Shown piece by piece: positions 8,872-17,435 of a DNA stretch of 64,000 bases. This DNA comes from Roseomonas indoligenes. Lineage in GTDB: Bacteria > Pseudomonadota > Alphaproteobacteria > Acetobacterales > Acetobacteraceae. The stretch lies in the NCBI RefSeq assembly GCF_017813365.1, contig NZ_JAGIZA010000005.1, positions 62,001-126,000 of the forward strand. Reading direction: 5' to 3'. The first letter of the stretch is position 1; the number at the start of each line of letters is the position of its first letter. The position numbers were made by a program, and so were the translations under genes. The notes below the pieces were generated by a model. The model ran no database searches and had not been told where the DNA came from. It saw only the letters and a list, made by a program, of their open reading frames with translations.

Positions 8872-9863
8872 GCCAGCCAGCCCGGTACTGGCAGTCCTCG
8901 CTCTCGCAGGAAGTCCGGGTTGAACAGCTTGGACTGATAGCGCGCCCCGCCGTCGCAAAGCACGGTCACGACCGTATGGCCGGGGCCAAGATCCTTCGCG
9001 ACCTGGATCGCCGCCGCCACGTTCAGCCCCGCCGATCCGCCAACGCTCAGCCCTTCTTCCACGAGGAGGGAGAAGCACTGCTGCAGCGCCTCCGCGTCGG
9101 AGATCCGCACGGCGTCGTCGATCGGCGCACCCTCCAGCACGGCGGGCACCTTGCTGGCCTGGCCGATCCCTTCCGTGATGGAATTACCCTCGGCCGAGAC
9201 GGTGCCGGTCTTCACCCAGGAATACAGGCCGGAGCCGTGCGGGTCCGCCAGCACGATCTTCACGCCGGGATTCCGCGCCTTCAACGCCCGCGCCGTGCCG
9301 TGCAGCGTGCCGCCCGTGCCGCAGGCGCAGGTGAAGGCATCCACCTTCCCGCTCGTCTGGTCCCAGATCTCCACGCCGGTCGTCGCCTCATGGGCGGTGG
9401 CGTTGGCGGAGTTGCCGAACTGGTTTGCCCAGACCGCGCCCAGCTCCTCCGCGAGGCGGCGGGAATAGTTCACGTAGTGGCCCGGGTCCGCCAGCGGCTT
9501 GGGATCCACCAGCCGCAGGTCGGCCCCGATCATCCGCAGGAAATCCAGCTTCTCCTGGCTCTGCGTGCGCGGCACGACGATGACGGATTTCCAGCCCCGC
9601 GCATTGGCGGCCAGCGCCAGCCCGATGCCGGTGTTCCCCGCCGTCCCCTCCACCACCGTGCCGGGTTGGAAGGGCGTGAGAAGGCCGCGGGTCACGGCCT
9701 CTCCCAGGATCCCGATGGCAGCGCGGTCCTTCACGCTGCCGCCGGGGTTCATGAACTCGGCCTTGCCCAGGATCTCGCACCCTGTTTCCTCGGAGGCACG
9801 GCGCAGCCGGATGAGCGGCGTGTTCCCGACCGCGTCCCAGAAGTCAGTGGCGATGTTGGGCAT
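8868..9863 (-). CDS. cysK: Cysteine synthase A (O-acetylserine sulfhydrylase)
   Basis: A PLP enzyme making cysteine from O-acetylserine and sulfide. The 331 residues include GNTPLIRL near residue 13, the Schiff-base lysine K45 in [11 protein letters not shown], the phosphate/substrate loop [12 protein letters not shown], and [14 protein letters not shown]. The loop has Ala where the commonest form has Ser (TSGNTG). This variant is found in other CysK-like enzymes, so a related activity such as cystathionine beta-synthase cannot be fully excluded. Overlap with a serine acetyltransferase gene makes cysteine synthase the best call. Starts at ATG 9863, eight bases after the peroxiredoxin stop. 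Confidence 0.88.
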   Translation of the reverse strand: MPNIATDFWDAVGNTPLIRLRRASEETGCEILGKAEFMNPGGSVKDRAAIGILGEAVTRGLLTPFQPGTVVEGTAGNTGIGLALAANARGWKSVIVVPRTQSQEKLDFLRMIGADLRLVDPKPLADPGHYVNYSRRLAEELGAVWANQFGNSANATAHEATTGVEIWDQTSGKVDAFTCACGTGGTLHGTARALKARNPGVKIVLADPHGSGLYSWVKTGTVSAEGNSITEGIGQASKVPAVLEGAPIDDAVRISDAEALQQCFSLLVEEGLSVGGSAGLNVAAAIQVAKDLGPGHTVVTVLCDGGARYQSKLFNPDFLRERGLPVPGWLA

Positions 9864-9870
9864 GAGGGGT

Positions 9871-10509
9871 TCAGGTCCACTCCAGGTGATCGACCCAGCG
9901 CAGGTAGGGCTTCTCGGCCGTCCAGCCCTGGGGGAAGTGCTTCTTCGCGTCCTCGTCCGACAGGCTGGCGGCGACGATGACCTTGTCGCCCTTCTGCCAG
10001 TTCACGGGGGTGGCGACCTTGTGCTTGTCCGTCAGCTGCAGGCTGTCGATCACGCGCAGGATCTCGTCGAAGTTCCGCCCGGCGCTCGGCGGATAGATCA
10101 GCATGAGGCGGATCTTCTTCTTCGGGTCGATGACGAAGACCGTCCGCACCGTCACCGTCGCATCCGCCTCCGGATGGATCATGCCGTAGAGGGTGGCAAC
10201 GTGCCGGTCGTGGTCGGAGATCATCGGGAAGTTCACCGCAGTGCCCTGCGTCTCCTCGATATCCGCGTTCCAGCCTTCATGCCGGTCCAGCGTATCGACG
10301 GACAGGCCAATCACCTTCACACCGCGCTTGTCGAATTCCGGCTTCAGCTTGGCGGTATAGCCCAGCTCCGTCGTGCAGACCGGCGTGTAGTCCTTGGGGT
10401 GGCTGAACAGCACGCCCCAGGAATCGCCGAGCCATTCATGGAAGCGAATGCGGCCCTGGGTGGTATCGGCCTCGAAATCCGGGGCGGTTTGCCCGAGCTG
10501 AAGAGTCAT
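9871..10509 (-). CDS. 1-Cys peroxiredoxin (Prx6 class)
   Basis: Reduces hydrogen peroxide and alkyl peroxides in the cytoplasm. The 212 residues carry the Prx6 signature HPKDYTPVCTTELG with the peroxidatic cysteine at residue 45. They also carry GLSVDTLDRHEGW and the long C-terminal arm (VATPVNWQKGDKVIVAASLSDEDAKKHFP) of this class. There is no second conserved resolving cysteine, consistent with the 1-Cys mechanism. It heads the leftward group peroxiredoxin-cysK-epsC with an eight-base gap to cysK, so cysteine supply and peroxide defence may be expressed together. A good promoter candidate lies just upstream. Confidence 0.93.
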   Translation of the reverse strand: MTLQLGQTAPDFEADTTQGRIRFHEWLGDSWGVLFSHPKDYTPVCTTELGYTAKLKPEFDKRGVKVIGLSVDTLDRHEGWNADIEETQGTAVNFPMISDHDRHVATLYGMIHPEADATVTVRTVFVIDPKKKIRLMLIYPPSAGRNFDEILRVIDSLQLTDKHKVATPVNWQKGDKVIVAASLSDEDAKKHFPQGWTAEKPYLRWVDHLEWT

Positions 10510-10543
10510 GCGGCTATCCTCCGTGGAATTCGTTATTCAACGA

Positions 10544-10572
10544 CGCTAACACGGCCCGAAAGGGGCGTCCAA
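10544..10572 (-). promoter_or_regulatory. Putative sigma-70-type promoter for the peroxiredoxin gene
   Basis: On the minus strand TTGGAC (10572-10567) and TTAGCG (10549-10544) are separated by 17 bases, 35 bases before the start codon. A GGAGG-like site lies before the ATG. The -10 is poor, so this is a candidate only. Confidence 0.4.
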
Positions 10573-10624
10573 GACGGCCCTACCGCATGTCGGCGCCCCG
10601 GCCGGGCCTTCCAAGATGCCTGGA

Positions 10625-11878
10625 TCAACCGTAACGCGAGAGGCCGAGATCGGAGACGTCGATCTCGGGCGTGCGGCCTGAGACGATATCCGCCAGTGCC
10701 CGTCCGGAACCGCAGGCCATGGTCCAGCCCAGCGTGCCGTGGCCGGTATTGGTGAACAGGTTGGGCAGGCGGGTCTTGCCAATGACCGGCGTGCCGTCCG
10801 GCGTCATCGGCCGCAGCCCCGTCCAGAACCGGGCCGCCCCGATATCCCCGCCATCGGGAAAAAGATCACGGACGGAGTGCTCCAGCGTCTCCCGCCGCGG
10901 GCGGCGCAGGCTCGTGGAGAAACCCGCAATCTCCGCCGTGCCGCCCACGCGGATGCGGTCGCCGAGGCGGGTGATGGCGATCTTGTAGGTCTCGTCCATC
11001 ACGGTGGAGACGGGCGCGGCCGCCTCCTCCGTCACGGGCAGGGTCAGCGAATAGCCCTTGATGGGATAGACGGGCAGGCGCAGCCCCAGCGGGCGCAGCA
11101 CCGCCGGGGTATGGCTGCCGAGGGCGGCGACATAGGCGTCCGCAGTGAAATCGCCGTGGTCCGTTTCCACCGCCGCCACGCGCCCGCCTTCGCAGTGGAT
11201 CGAGGCGATGCTGACACCCAGGCGGAAGTCCACGCCCTTGCCGCGCGCAAGTTCGGCCAGGCGCTGGGTGAAGAGAAAGGCATCGCCCGTCTCGTCCTGG
11301 GGCAGGCGCAGACCACCGACGAACTTCTCCTGCACCCGCGCCAGGGCCGGTTCCGCCGCGACGCAGCCGGCCGGATCCAGAAGTTCCCAGGGCACCCCGT
11401 ACCCATCCAGCACAGCGGTGTCGTCGCCCACATGGTCCATCTGCTTCTGCGTGCGGAAGACCTGGACGGTGCCGCGCGCGCGGTGGTCGAACTCGATCCC
11501 CGTCTCCGCGCGAAGATCGGCCAGCGCCACGCGGCTGTACTCGGCCACGCGCACCATCCGGCCCTTGTTGCGGCGATAGGCGCTTTCCGTGCAGTTCGCG
11601 GCCATGCTGGCGAGCCAGGAAAGCATGTTCCAGTCCGGGCGTGGCCAGAGGACAAAGGGGCGGTGGTGCATCAGCAGCCACTTCACCGCCTTCATCGGCA
11701 CGCCCGGTCCTGCCCAGGGCGAGGAGTAGCCGTAGGAGAGCTGCCCCGCATTGGCGAAGCTCGTCTCCTTCCCCGCGCCGTCCTGGCGGTCGATCACGGT
11801 CACCTCGTGCCCGGCCCTGGCGAGATACCAGGCGGTGGTCACGCCGATGACGCCGCTGCCGAGGACGAGAACCTTCAC
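10625..11878 (-). CDS. dadA: FAD-dependent D-amino acid dehydrogenase
   Basis: Oxidises D-amino acids, mainly D-alanine, to keto acids and passes electrons to the respiratory chain at the inner membrane. The N-terminal dinucleotide-binding motif [32 protein letters not shown] is followed by [31 protein letters not shown], which is typical of DadA. The end has [16 protein letters not shown] and [16 protein letters not shown] prefer GTG 11878, which gives MKVLVLGSG and 417 residues, because AGGAG lies just before it. An ATG at 11893 would add five residues. No alanine racemase is beside it. Confidence 0.9.
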   Translation of the reverse strand: MKVLVLGSGVIGVTTAWYLARAGHEVTVIDRQDGAGKETSFANAGQLSYGYSSPWAGPGVPMKAVKWLLMHHRPFVLWPRPDWNMLSWLASMAANCTESAYRRNKGRMVRVAEYSRVALADLRAETGIEFDHRARGTVQVFRTQKQMDHVGDDTAVLDGYGVPWELLDPAGCVAAEPALARVQEKFVGGLRLPQDETGDAFLFTQRLAELARGKGVDFRLGVSIASIHCEGGRVAAVETDHGDFTADAYVAALGSHTPAVLRPLGLRLPVYPIKGYSLTLPVTEEAAAPVSTVMDETYKIAITRLGDRIRVGGTAEIAGFSTSLRRPRRETLEHSVRDLFPDGGDIGAARFWTGLRPMTPDGTPVIGKTRLPNLFTNTGHGTLGWTMACGSGRALADIVSGRTPEIDVSDLGLSRYG

Positions 11879-11946
11879 GGGCGACTCCTGCATGATGCCG
11901 GGCCTGACGATGCGGCCTTCGCGCCCCGGGGCAAAGGGCCCGCAGC

Positions 11947-12534
11947 TCAGCCTTTCGGAGCGGGTACCGGGGCCGGCTTGCCTCCCTGCCCGCCCTCCTC
12001 GCCCGGGCGCGCGACGGTGACCTGCCGGCCATCGCCGGTGAAGTTCATCACCGTCACCATGCCGTTCCCATCCGTCGCCCGGCAGGTCGCGCGGTGCCAA
12101 GTCCGGCCATCGGCCGTCATGCTGATCTGGCAGGTGCCCCGCACCGTCTTCGCGGCCGTGCGGCCATCCACGCTGGTGTGCATCCGGTTCAGCTCCAGCG
12201 TGTACTCCTCCCGCACGGGCTGGGTGTCGCTGTTGCCCTGGAAGCCGATCGTGCTGGTGGGCGTGGACTGCACCGAGATCAGCACGGCCCCGTCCCGGTG
12301 ATGCACGTAGATCAGCCCGCTGCTACAGGGCTGCGCCTGGCCGCCGGTTGAAAGCTCGCAGCGCCCCGGTGCGCCGATGACGAGCCGCGGCAGTTCCGCC
12401 ACCGGACCGGGCCGCGTCCCCGGCGCAACGCCCGGCGCTGGCACCGCGTGGGAGGTGCCGGGAGGTGTGGGTTGCGCTAGGGCAGCCAGAGGGAGCACGA
12501 GGCCGGCGAGCAGGACGGGGAGGGTCGAGCGCAT
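11947..12534 (-). CDS. Secreted protein of unknown function
   Basis: I do not recognise this 195-residue protein. It has a signal peptide ([22 protein letters not shown]), a Pro-rich spacer, and a compact domain of about 120 residues. The domain contains four cysteines (in GRCELS, QPCSSG, RGTCQIS and HRATCRA) that could form two disulfides. It ends in a Gly/Pro/Lys tail. The start at 12534 follows GGAAAGAGG. Its stop is 68 bases before the dadA start on the same strand, so the two may share a transcript. A periplasmic or outer-membrane-associated role is likely from the signal alone. Confidence 0.7.
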   Translation of the reverse strand: MRSTLPVLLAGLVLPLAALAQPTPPGTSHAVPAPGVAPGTRPGPVAELPRLVIGAPGRCELSTGGQAQPCSSGLIYVHHRDGAVLISVQSTPTSTIGFQGNSDTQPVREEYTLELNRMHTSVDGRTAAKTVRGTCQISMTADGRTWHRATCRATDGNGMVTVMNFTGDGRQVTVARPGEEGGQGGKPAPVPAPKG

Positions 12535-12842
12535 CCTCTTTCCTTCTTTCGTTCTGGTACGGAGAGAAGGGCGTTTCACGGGACCGATGTAACCGCCCGG
12601 CGGCTCACGCCCCCGTGCGCTCGATAACAAAGGCTTGTGGGACAGGGCGGTTCAGCCCGGCCCTTCTGCAGCCCGCCACAACTTCCGGCTGCTTGGCGGA
12701 GCCCCTTTTTTCGCCGGATGAATTCTGGCTCCAGGCAGTGCCCGCAGGAGCGAATCACGCACCGCTGACCGACAGCAGCGCGCCAAAACGAGTGACGCGG
12801 GTTGTCCGAGAGGATGAGGGAAATCCGGCAGGCGGCGGGTAA
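12535..12842. other. Non-coding region between the secreted-protein gene and tRNA-Met
   Basis: About 308 bases with no gene that I can support. It holds the probable promoter of the secreted-protein gene and the end of the tRNA transcript. A C/T tract (CCCCTTTTTT near 12705) follows a weak 4-bp stem on the plus strand, too weak to call a terminator. Confidence 0.4.
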
Positions 12843-12919
12843 TGGTAGCGGGAACCGGACTTGAACCGGTGACCCCAGCATTATGAGTGCTGTGCTCTAA
12901 CCAGCTGAGCTACCCCGCC
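12843..12919 (-). tRNA. tRNA-Met (CAT), elongator type
   Basis: The reverse complement starts GGCGGGGTAGCTCAGCTGG and ends with an encoded CCA. It folds as a full cloverleaf: 7-bp acceptor with G.U at both ends, D arm with GCTCAGCTGGTTAGAGC, anticodon loop CTCATAA, and T arm ACCGG-TTCAAGT-CCGGT. The anticodon is CAT. The anticodon arm and variable loop (AGCACTCATAATGCTGGGGTCA) closely resemble E. coli elongator Met rather than initiator Met, which would have three G-C pairs below the loop. CAT is also used by tRNA-Ile2 after lysidine modification, which I consider less likely. Confidence 0.92.
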
Positions 12920-12947
12920 AAAGCGCCGCCTGCCGGGTGGCCGCGAA

Positions 12948-14048
12948 TTAGGCTGCCGGCGCTTCCGCGTCAACAGTTGCGGCGCGGCTGGCGCGGATGA
13001 AGCCGCCGCCGAGGACGCGGTCGCCTTCGTACAGCACGCATCCCTGGCCAGGGGCGGAGATGACGGGGACGTCCGGGGTTACCACCAGACGCGCCGAGGC
13101 TGCATCCCAGCGCGCCGTCACGGGCTGCGGCACCTCGCGGGCGCGGAACTTCGCCTCCGCGCGGAAAGGCGCCTGCGGCGGATCAATGAGCCAGTTCACC
13201 TCGCCAACCGGCACCTCGGCCACGGGAATCGCGCGGGCCGGGGCCACCACCACGCGGCGCCGCGCCGGGTCCAGCGACGCCACGCGCATCCCGGAATCGC
13301 GGGAGAGGCCGAGCCCCCGCCCCTGCCCCACAGTGTAGCGCGCCACGCCCTGGTGCCGGCCGAGGACGCGGCCCGATTCGTCCACGATCTCCCCTTCCTC
13401 CGCCGCATCTGGGCGGAGCTTCGCGACGAGGTCGTGGTAGTGGCCCTGGGGGACGAAGCAGATGTCCTGGCTGTCCGGCTTCTCCGCCACCGCTAGGCCC
13501 AACCGCACGGCTTCCCGCCGCACCGCCGCCTTGTCCGGCATGTCGCCCAGCGGAAAGCGGGCGAAGGCCAGCTGCGCCCGCGTGGTGGCAAAGAGGAAGT
13601 AGGACTGGTCCCGCGCCGGATCGGCCGCCCGGCGCAGCTCCGGGCCGCCCGGTCTGTCCGTACGGCGGGCATAGTGGCCGGTGGCCAGCGCCTCGCAGCC
13701 GAGCTCCCGGGCCAGGGCCACGAGGTCCTGGAACTTCACGGTCTGGTTGCAGCGCACGCAGGGGATCGGCGTCTCGCCGCGCGCGTAGCTGTCGGCAAAA
13801 TCGGCGATGACCGCGTCGCGGAAGCGACTCTCCCGGTCCAGTACGTAATGGGCGATGCCCAGGCGGTCCGCCACGTCGCGCGCGTCGTGGATGTCCTGGC
13901 CGGCGCAGCAGGCACCCTTTTTCTGCACGGCGGCGCCGTGGTCATAGAGCTGCAGGGTGGCGCCGATCACCTCGTGCCCCTGCTCCGCGAGCAGCCCGGC
14001 GACGACGCTGCTGTCCACGCCGCCGGACATGGCGACCATGATCCTCAC
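12948..14048 (-). CDS. mnmA: tRNA-specific 2-thiouridylase MnmA
   Basis: Makes 2-thiouridine at position 34 of Lys, Glu and Gln tRNAs by adenylating the base and transferring a persulfide sulfur. The PP-loop SGGVDSS is at residues 8-14. The catalytic cysteines lie in IPCVRCNQTVKF and DSQDICFVP. GHYAR and TVGQGRGLGL also fit. I start at GTG 14048, which overlaps the tenA stop in GTGA and gives 366 residues. Two internal ATGs (14039, 14030) would start within or next to the PP-loop strand. MnmA takes its sulfur from a cysteine desulfurase through a relay, so its place downstream of two desulfurase genes makes sense. Confidence 0.95.
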   Translation of the reverse strand: MRIMVAMSGGVDSSVVAGLLAEQGHEVIGATLQLYDHGAAVQKKGACCAGQDIHDARDVADRLGIAHYVLDRESRFRDAVIADFADSYARGETPIPCVRCNQTVKFQDLVALARELGCEALATGHYARRTDRPGGPELRRAADPARDQSYFLFATTRAQLAFARFPLGDMPDKAAVRREAVRLGLAVAEKPDSQDICFVPQGHYHDLVAKLRPDAAEEGEIVDESGRVLGRHQGVARYTVGQGRGLGLSRDSGMRVASLDPARRRVVVAPARAIPVAEVPVGEVNWLIDPPQAPFRAEAKFRAREVPQPVTARWDAASARLVVTPDVPVISAPGQGCVLYEGDRVLGGGFIRASRAATVDAEAPAA

Positions 14049-14743
14049 GGCGCGGGCGCCTCGGCCGCGTTCAGCCCCATCTGCCAGAAATCGGCCTCCA
14101 GCCGGGACGCCTCGGCGAAGACGCGGGTCAGGGCGGCAATCCGAGCGGCGCCGCCATGCGTCTCGCCCAGCGCGTCCAGCCGCGCCGCCGCGCCGCGCGC
14201 CACCGCCTGATATTCGGCGCCGGCGTATTGCACGATCCAGTTCTCGTAGGGATTGCCCTCGCGCACCCGGCCGGGATGGGCCTCGATCCGTTGCGCCACC
14301 TCGCCGTAGCCGACCGTGCAGGGCGCCAGGGCGACTTCCAGGTCCAGGATGTCGCCGCGGAAGCCCTGGTCCATCACCCAGCGCGTGTAGCCCACCGTTT
14401 CCGGCGCCTCCGCCTCGGCCAGCACGGCGGCTTCGTCCAGCCCCCAGTCCCGGCAATAGACGAGGTGCAGCTTCGTCTCGTCCAGGATGGCCTGCACCAC
14501 GCGGCCCTTCTCGCGCATCGCCTCCAAGCTCTCGGCCTTCACCACGGCCAGGGCCTGGGCGCGCGCGAACTGCACGAGGAACAGGTAGTCCTGCACGAGG
14601 TAGCGCCGGAATGCCGCCAGCGGCAGCGTGCCCTCGGCCAACCCCTGCACGAAGGGATGCCAGAGATAGGCGTCCCACTCCCGCGCCGCCCCTTGCCGCA
14701 GAGCGCGGAACAGCCCGCCCTCGCGGCCATAGGGCGCGTTCAC
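14045..14743 (-). CDS. tenA: TenA-family aminopyrimidine aminohydrolase / thiaminase II
   Basis: A 232-residue all-helical protein of the TenA family, which salvages the thiamine pyrimidine by hydrolysing aminopyrimidines. Landmarks are WHPFVQGLAEGTLPLAAFRRYLVQDYLFL (with the substrate Asp in VQDY) and the catalytic cysteine at about 142 in APCTVGYGE. ENWIVQYAGAEYQAV carries the conserved Glu near the end. The start is a GTG at 14743, five bases after the ferredoxin stop. Its end overlaps mnmA by four bases. Thiamine synthesis, like tRNA thiolation, consumes sulfur from cysteine desulfurase, which may explain the grouping, though TenA itself handles no sulfur. Confidence 0.9.
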   Translation of the reverse strand: MNAPYGREGGLFRALRQGAAREWDAYLWHPFVQGLAEGTLPLAAFRRYLVQDYLFLVQFARAQALAVVKAESLEAMREKGRVVQAILDETKLHLVYCRDWGLDEAAVLAEAEAPETVGYTRWVMDQGFRGDILDLEVALAPCTVGYGEVAQRIEAHPGRVREGNPYENWIVQYAGAEYQAVARGAAARLDALGETHGGAARIAALTRVFAEASRLEADFWQMGLNAAEAPAP

Positions 14744-14748
14744 GGCTC

Positions 14749-15075
14749 TCAGCCCGCGTTGCGGCTGCCGGCGGGCAGCTTCACCACCAGCCCGTCCAGC
14801 TTGTCCGTCATGATGAGCTGGCAGCCCAGCCGGCTCGTCTCCTGCAGGTCGAAGGCGAGGTCGAGCATGTCCTCCTCGTCCTCGGTGGGGCTCTCAAGCC
14901 GCTCGAACCAGCTCTCATCGACGATCACGTGGCAGGTGGAGCAGGCGAGGCTGCCCTCGCAGGCGCCCTCGATGTCCACGCCGTGCTTGTGGGCGATCTC
15001 CAGCACCGAAAGACCCAGCGGCGCATCCACCTCGCGGCGCGTGCCGTTCCGCTCGACGAAGGTCATCTTCGGCAT
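14749..15075 (-). CDS. fdx: [2Fe-2S] ferredoxin, ISC/adrenodoxin type
   Basis: A 108-residue electron carrier. The cluster ligands are C39, C45 and C48 (CEGSLACSTC) and C85 (RLGCQL). This is the C-X5-C-X2-C pattern with a distant fourth cysteine typical of the adrenodoxin/ISC class. The acidic stretch SPTEDEEDMLDLA is the usual partner-binding helix. In ISC systems it supplies electrons for cluster assembly. It is nine bases downstream of the cysteine desulfurase gene. No IscU, IscA, HscA or HscB genes accompany it in this window. Confidence 0.93.
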   Translation of the reverse strand: MPKMTFVERNGTRREVDAPLGLSVLEIAHKHGVDIEGACEGSLACSTCHVIVDESWFERLESPTEDEEDMLDLAFDLQETSRLGCQLIMTDKLDGLVVKLPAGSRNAG

Positions 15076-15084
15076 CGATCTCTC

Positions 15085-16284
15085 CTACTCGGCCGCCTGG
15101 CGGCGCAGCCCCTGCCAGGCGCGTGCCAGCTCAGCCGCCGCCCGGTCCACTTCGGCCGGCGAGGTAAAGCGGCCGATGCCAATCCGCAAGGTGGAACGCG
15201 CCTCGGGCTCCGGCAGACCCAGCGCCTTCAGCACGTAGGACGGCTCGATGCTCGCCGAGGAACAGGCGCTGCCGGTGGAAACGCAGACGCCCGGCGCAGC
15301 CCGCATGACGTCCTGCGCATCCACCCCGCCGGGCAGGGTCAGGTTGAGATTCCCCGCCACCCGGCTCTCCCGGCTGCCGTTCACCCGCAGCCCGGGGATG
15401 CCCGCCTCCAGCGCCGCCAGGAACCGCTCCCGCTGGCCGGCGATGCGCCCCTCGTCCAGCGCCATCTCCAACCGCGCGATCCGCGCCGCCTCCCCAAATC
15501 CGACGATCAGGGGGGCCGGCAGGGTGCCGGAGCGCAGCCCCCGCTCCTGCCCGCCACCAGAAAGCAATGGCGCAAGCCGCACCCGAGGCCGCCGGCGTAC
15601 ATACAGGGCGCCGATCCCCTTCGGCCCGTAGATCTTGTGGGACGATAGGGAGAGGAGGTCGATCTCCGTCCCCGCTACGTCGATCGGCACGCGCCCGGCC
15701 GCCTGCGCCGCGTCCGTGTGGAACAGCGCGCCCGCCGCCTTCGCCGTGGCGGCGAGGCCGGCGATGTCCTGCACCACCCCGATCTCGTTGTTCACGGCCA
15801 TGACGCTGACCAGCAGCGTCGGCACCTCCAGCGCCGAGCGCAGCGCCTCAGGTTCCAGCAGGCCGTCTGGGCGTACGAGCAGGACCACCGGCTCGAAACC
15901 CTCCGCCGCCAGGTCGCGAACGCTCTCCAGCACGCATTTGTGCTCGGTGGCGACGGTAATCACGCGCCGCCGCTCGCCACCCTGCCCCGCCGCGAAGCGG
16001 GCCGCGCCCTTGATCGCCAGGTTGTTCGATTCGGTCGCCCCGGAGGTGAAGATCACCTCCCGCGCCTCTGCCCCGATCAGCGCCGCCACATGGGCCCGCG
16101 CCTCCTCCACCGCCGCCTCGGCCTCCCGGCCCATGGCGTGCTCGATGCTGGCGGGGTTGGCGAAGTTTGCCTCCCACCAGGGCCGCATGGCCGCCAGCAC
16201 CCGCGGATCGACGGGGGTGGTGGCCTGGTTGTCCAGGTAGGCGGGGCGGTTCGCGGCATCCCTCATGCCGTGAAGATGGGACAT
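15085..16284 (-). CDS. Cysteine desulfurase, IscS/NifS class (downstream copy)
   Basis: PLP enzyme that takes sulfur from cysteine as an enzyme-bound persulfide. The 399 residues include YLDNQATTPVDPRV at the start, TSGATESNN, the conserved His in ATEHKCVL, and the Schiff-base lysine in SSHKIYGPKG. The persulfide cysteine is near 341 in TGSACSSASIEPSYVL. That long flexible loop marks the group I (IscS-like) enzymes that can deliver sulfur to several partners. I use ATG 16284. An ATG at 16266 is also possible. It follows the other desulfurase gene by 50 bases and precedes fdx by nine. Confidence 0.93.
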   Translation of the reverse strand: MSHLHGMRDAANRPAYLDNQATTPVDPRVLAAMRPWWEANFANPASIEHAMGREAEAAVEEARAHVAALIGAEAREVIFTSGATESNNLAIKGAARFAAGQGGERRRVITVATEHKCVLESVRDLAAEGFEPVVLLVRPDGLLEPEALRSALEVPTLLVSVMAVNNEIGVVQDIAGLAATAKAAGALFHTDAAQAAGRVPIDVAGTEIDLLSLSSHKIYGPKGIGALYVRRRPRVRLAPLLSGGGQERGLRSGTLPAPLIVGFGEAARIARLEMALDEGRIAGQRERFLAALEAGIPGLRVNGSRESRVAGNLNLTLPGGVDAQDVMRAAPGVCVSTGSACSSASIEPSYVLKALGLPEPEARSTLRIGIGRFTSPAEVDRAAAELARAWQGLRRQAAE

Positions 16285-16334
16285 CCCAGGCCTGGGCGGG
16301 AGGTGCGCCGGCGCACATCCGGCCCGCGCGGGCT

Positions 16335-17435
16335 TCAGCCCTGCCCCGCGCTCCCCCGGTCCTCGGCGCGCAAGCGGGCCCGCATGGCTGCATGAGCCGC
16401 AAGGAAATGCTCCGCCGCGTCGTCCGGGGTGTTCCAGGGCAGGGAGACGCGGATGGCCGAGCCCGCCAACTCCCCGAGCCCCATGGCCGCCAGGACCGGG
16501 CTGCGCGCCACCTTGCCGGAGGAGCAAGCGGCCCCGGCGGAGACCCGCATCCCGGCCAGGTCCAGCGCGATCACCTGGGTCTCGGCACTCGCGCCGGGCA
16601 GGGCCACGCAGCTGGTGTTTGGCAGGCGCGACGCCCCGGCGCCGGCCACGGGAAGGCCCAGGCCGGCCTCAATCGCGTCGCGGATCGGGCCTAGCCGCGC
16701 CGAGGCCGCAGGATCCGCCGCCTCCGCCGCGGCGCCGAGCCCAGCGATGGCCGGCAGCGCCTCCGTGCCGCCGCGTCTCCCCCTCTCCTGCCCGCCCCCG
16801 GCCACCAGGGGCGCAAGTTCCAGACCGGGGCGCAGGATTAGCGCGCCCGCACCTTTCGGCCCGCCGAGCTTGTGGCCGGAGATCGCCATCGTCTCCGCCC
16901 CAAGCGCCACGGCGTCCAGCGGGATGCGTCCGGCAGCCTGCACCGCATCGAGGTGCAGCAGTGCGCCGTGCCGCCGGCAGAGCGCCGCGGCCTCCGTCAC
17001 CGGGTGGATCACCCCGGTTTCGTTGTTCGCCACCATCAGGAGGACCAGGGCGGGATCCCCGTTCGCCAGGGCCGAACCCAGCGCCTCCAGGTCCAGAGTC
17101 CCGTCCGCCAGCACGGGCAGGAGCGCCGCGCCCTCTGCCGCGCGCAGCACCGCCGGGTGTTCCGTAGCACCGACGAGGACCCGCCGTCCGCGCCGGAGGG
17201 AAGCAACCGCCAGCGCGCTCGCCTCCGTCCCGCCGGAGGTGAAGACCACGTCCCGCGGCGATGCCCCGAACCGGGCCGCCACCCTCGCCCGCGCCGTCTC
17301 CAGTACCCGTCGCGCCGCCCGCCCGTCCGCGTGGACGGAGGAGGGATTGCCCGGCAGCTCCATGGCCGCGATCGCGGCATCTCGCGCCTCCGGCCGCAGC
17401 GGCTCGGTGGCGTTGGCGTCGAGGTAGAGGCTCAC
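16335..17435 (-). CDS. Cysteine desulfurase, NifS-like (upstream copy)
   Basis: A second, clearly different cysteine desulfurase of 366 residues: YLDANATEPLRPEAR, TSGGTEASALA, GATEHPAVL, the lysine in SGHKLGGPKG and the cysteine at about 304 in AGAACSSGKVARSPVL. The active-site loop keeps the group I CSSGK form seen in NifS. The start is a GTG at 17435 that overlaps the regulator's stop in GTGA, so translation is probably coupled to it. Having two desulfurases in tandem suggests that one feeds Fe-S clusters and the other thio-compounds, but which does which cannot be told from sequence. Confidence 0.92.
   Translation of the reverse strand: MSLYLDANATEPLRPEARDAAIAAMELPGNPSSVHADGRAARRVLETARARVAARFGASPRDVVFTSGGTEASALAVASLRRGRRVLVGATEHPAVLRAAEGAALLPVLADGTLDLEALGSALANGDPALVLLMVANNETGVIHPVTEAAALCRRHGALLHLDAVQAAGRIPLDAVALGAETMAISGHKLGGPKGAGALILRPGLELAPLVAGGGQERGRRGGTEALPAIAGLGAAAEAADPAASARLGPIRDAIEAGLGLPVAGAGASRLPNTSCVALPGASAETQVIALDLAGMRVSAGAACSSGKVARSPVLAAMGLGELAGSAIRVSLPWNTPDDAAEHFLAAHAAMRARLRAEDRGSAGQG

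Noticed and set aside
12843-12919. tRNA-Met as an integration site with an element beside it
   Set aside because: No integrase, no repeated 3' tRNA fragment and no change of gene type are visible on either side.
12948-14678. Longer MnmA reaching to 14678
   Set aside because: The extra N-terminus is the out-of-frame reading of tenA. The PP-loop sits at the start of MnmA in all relatives, which fits GTG 14048.
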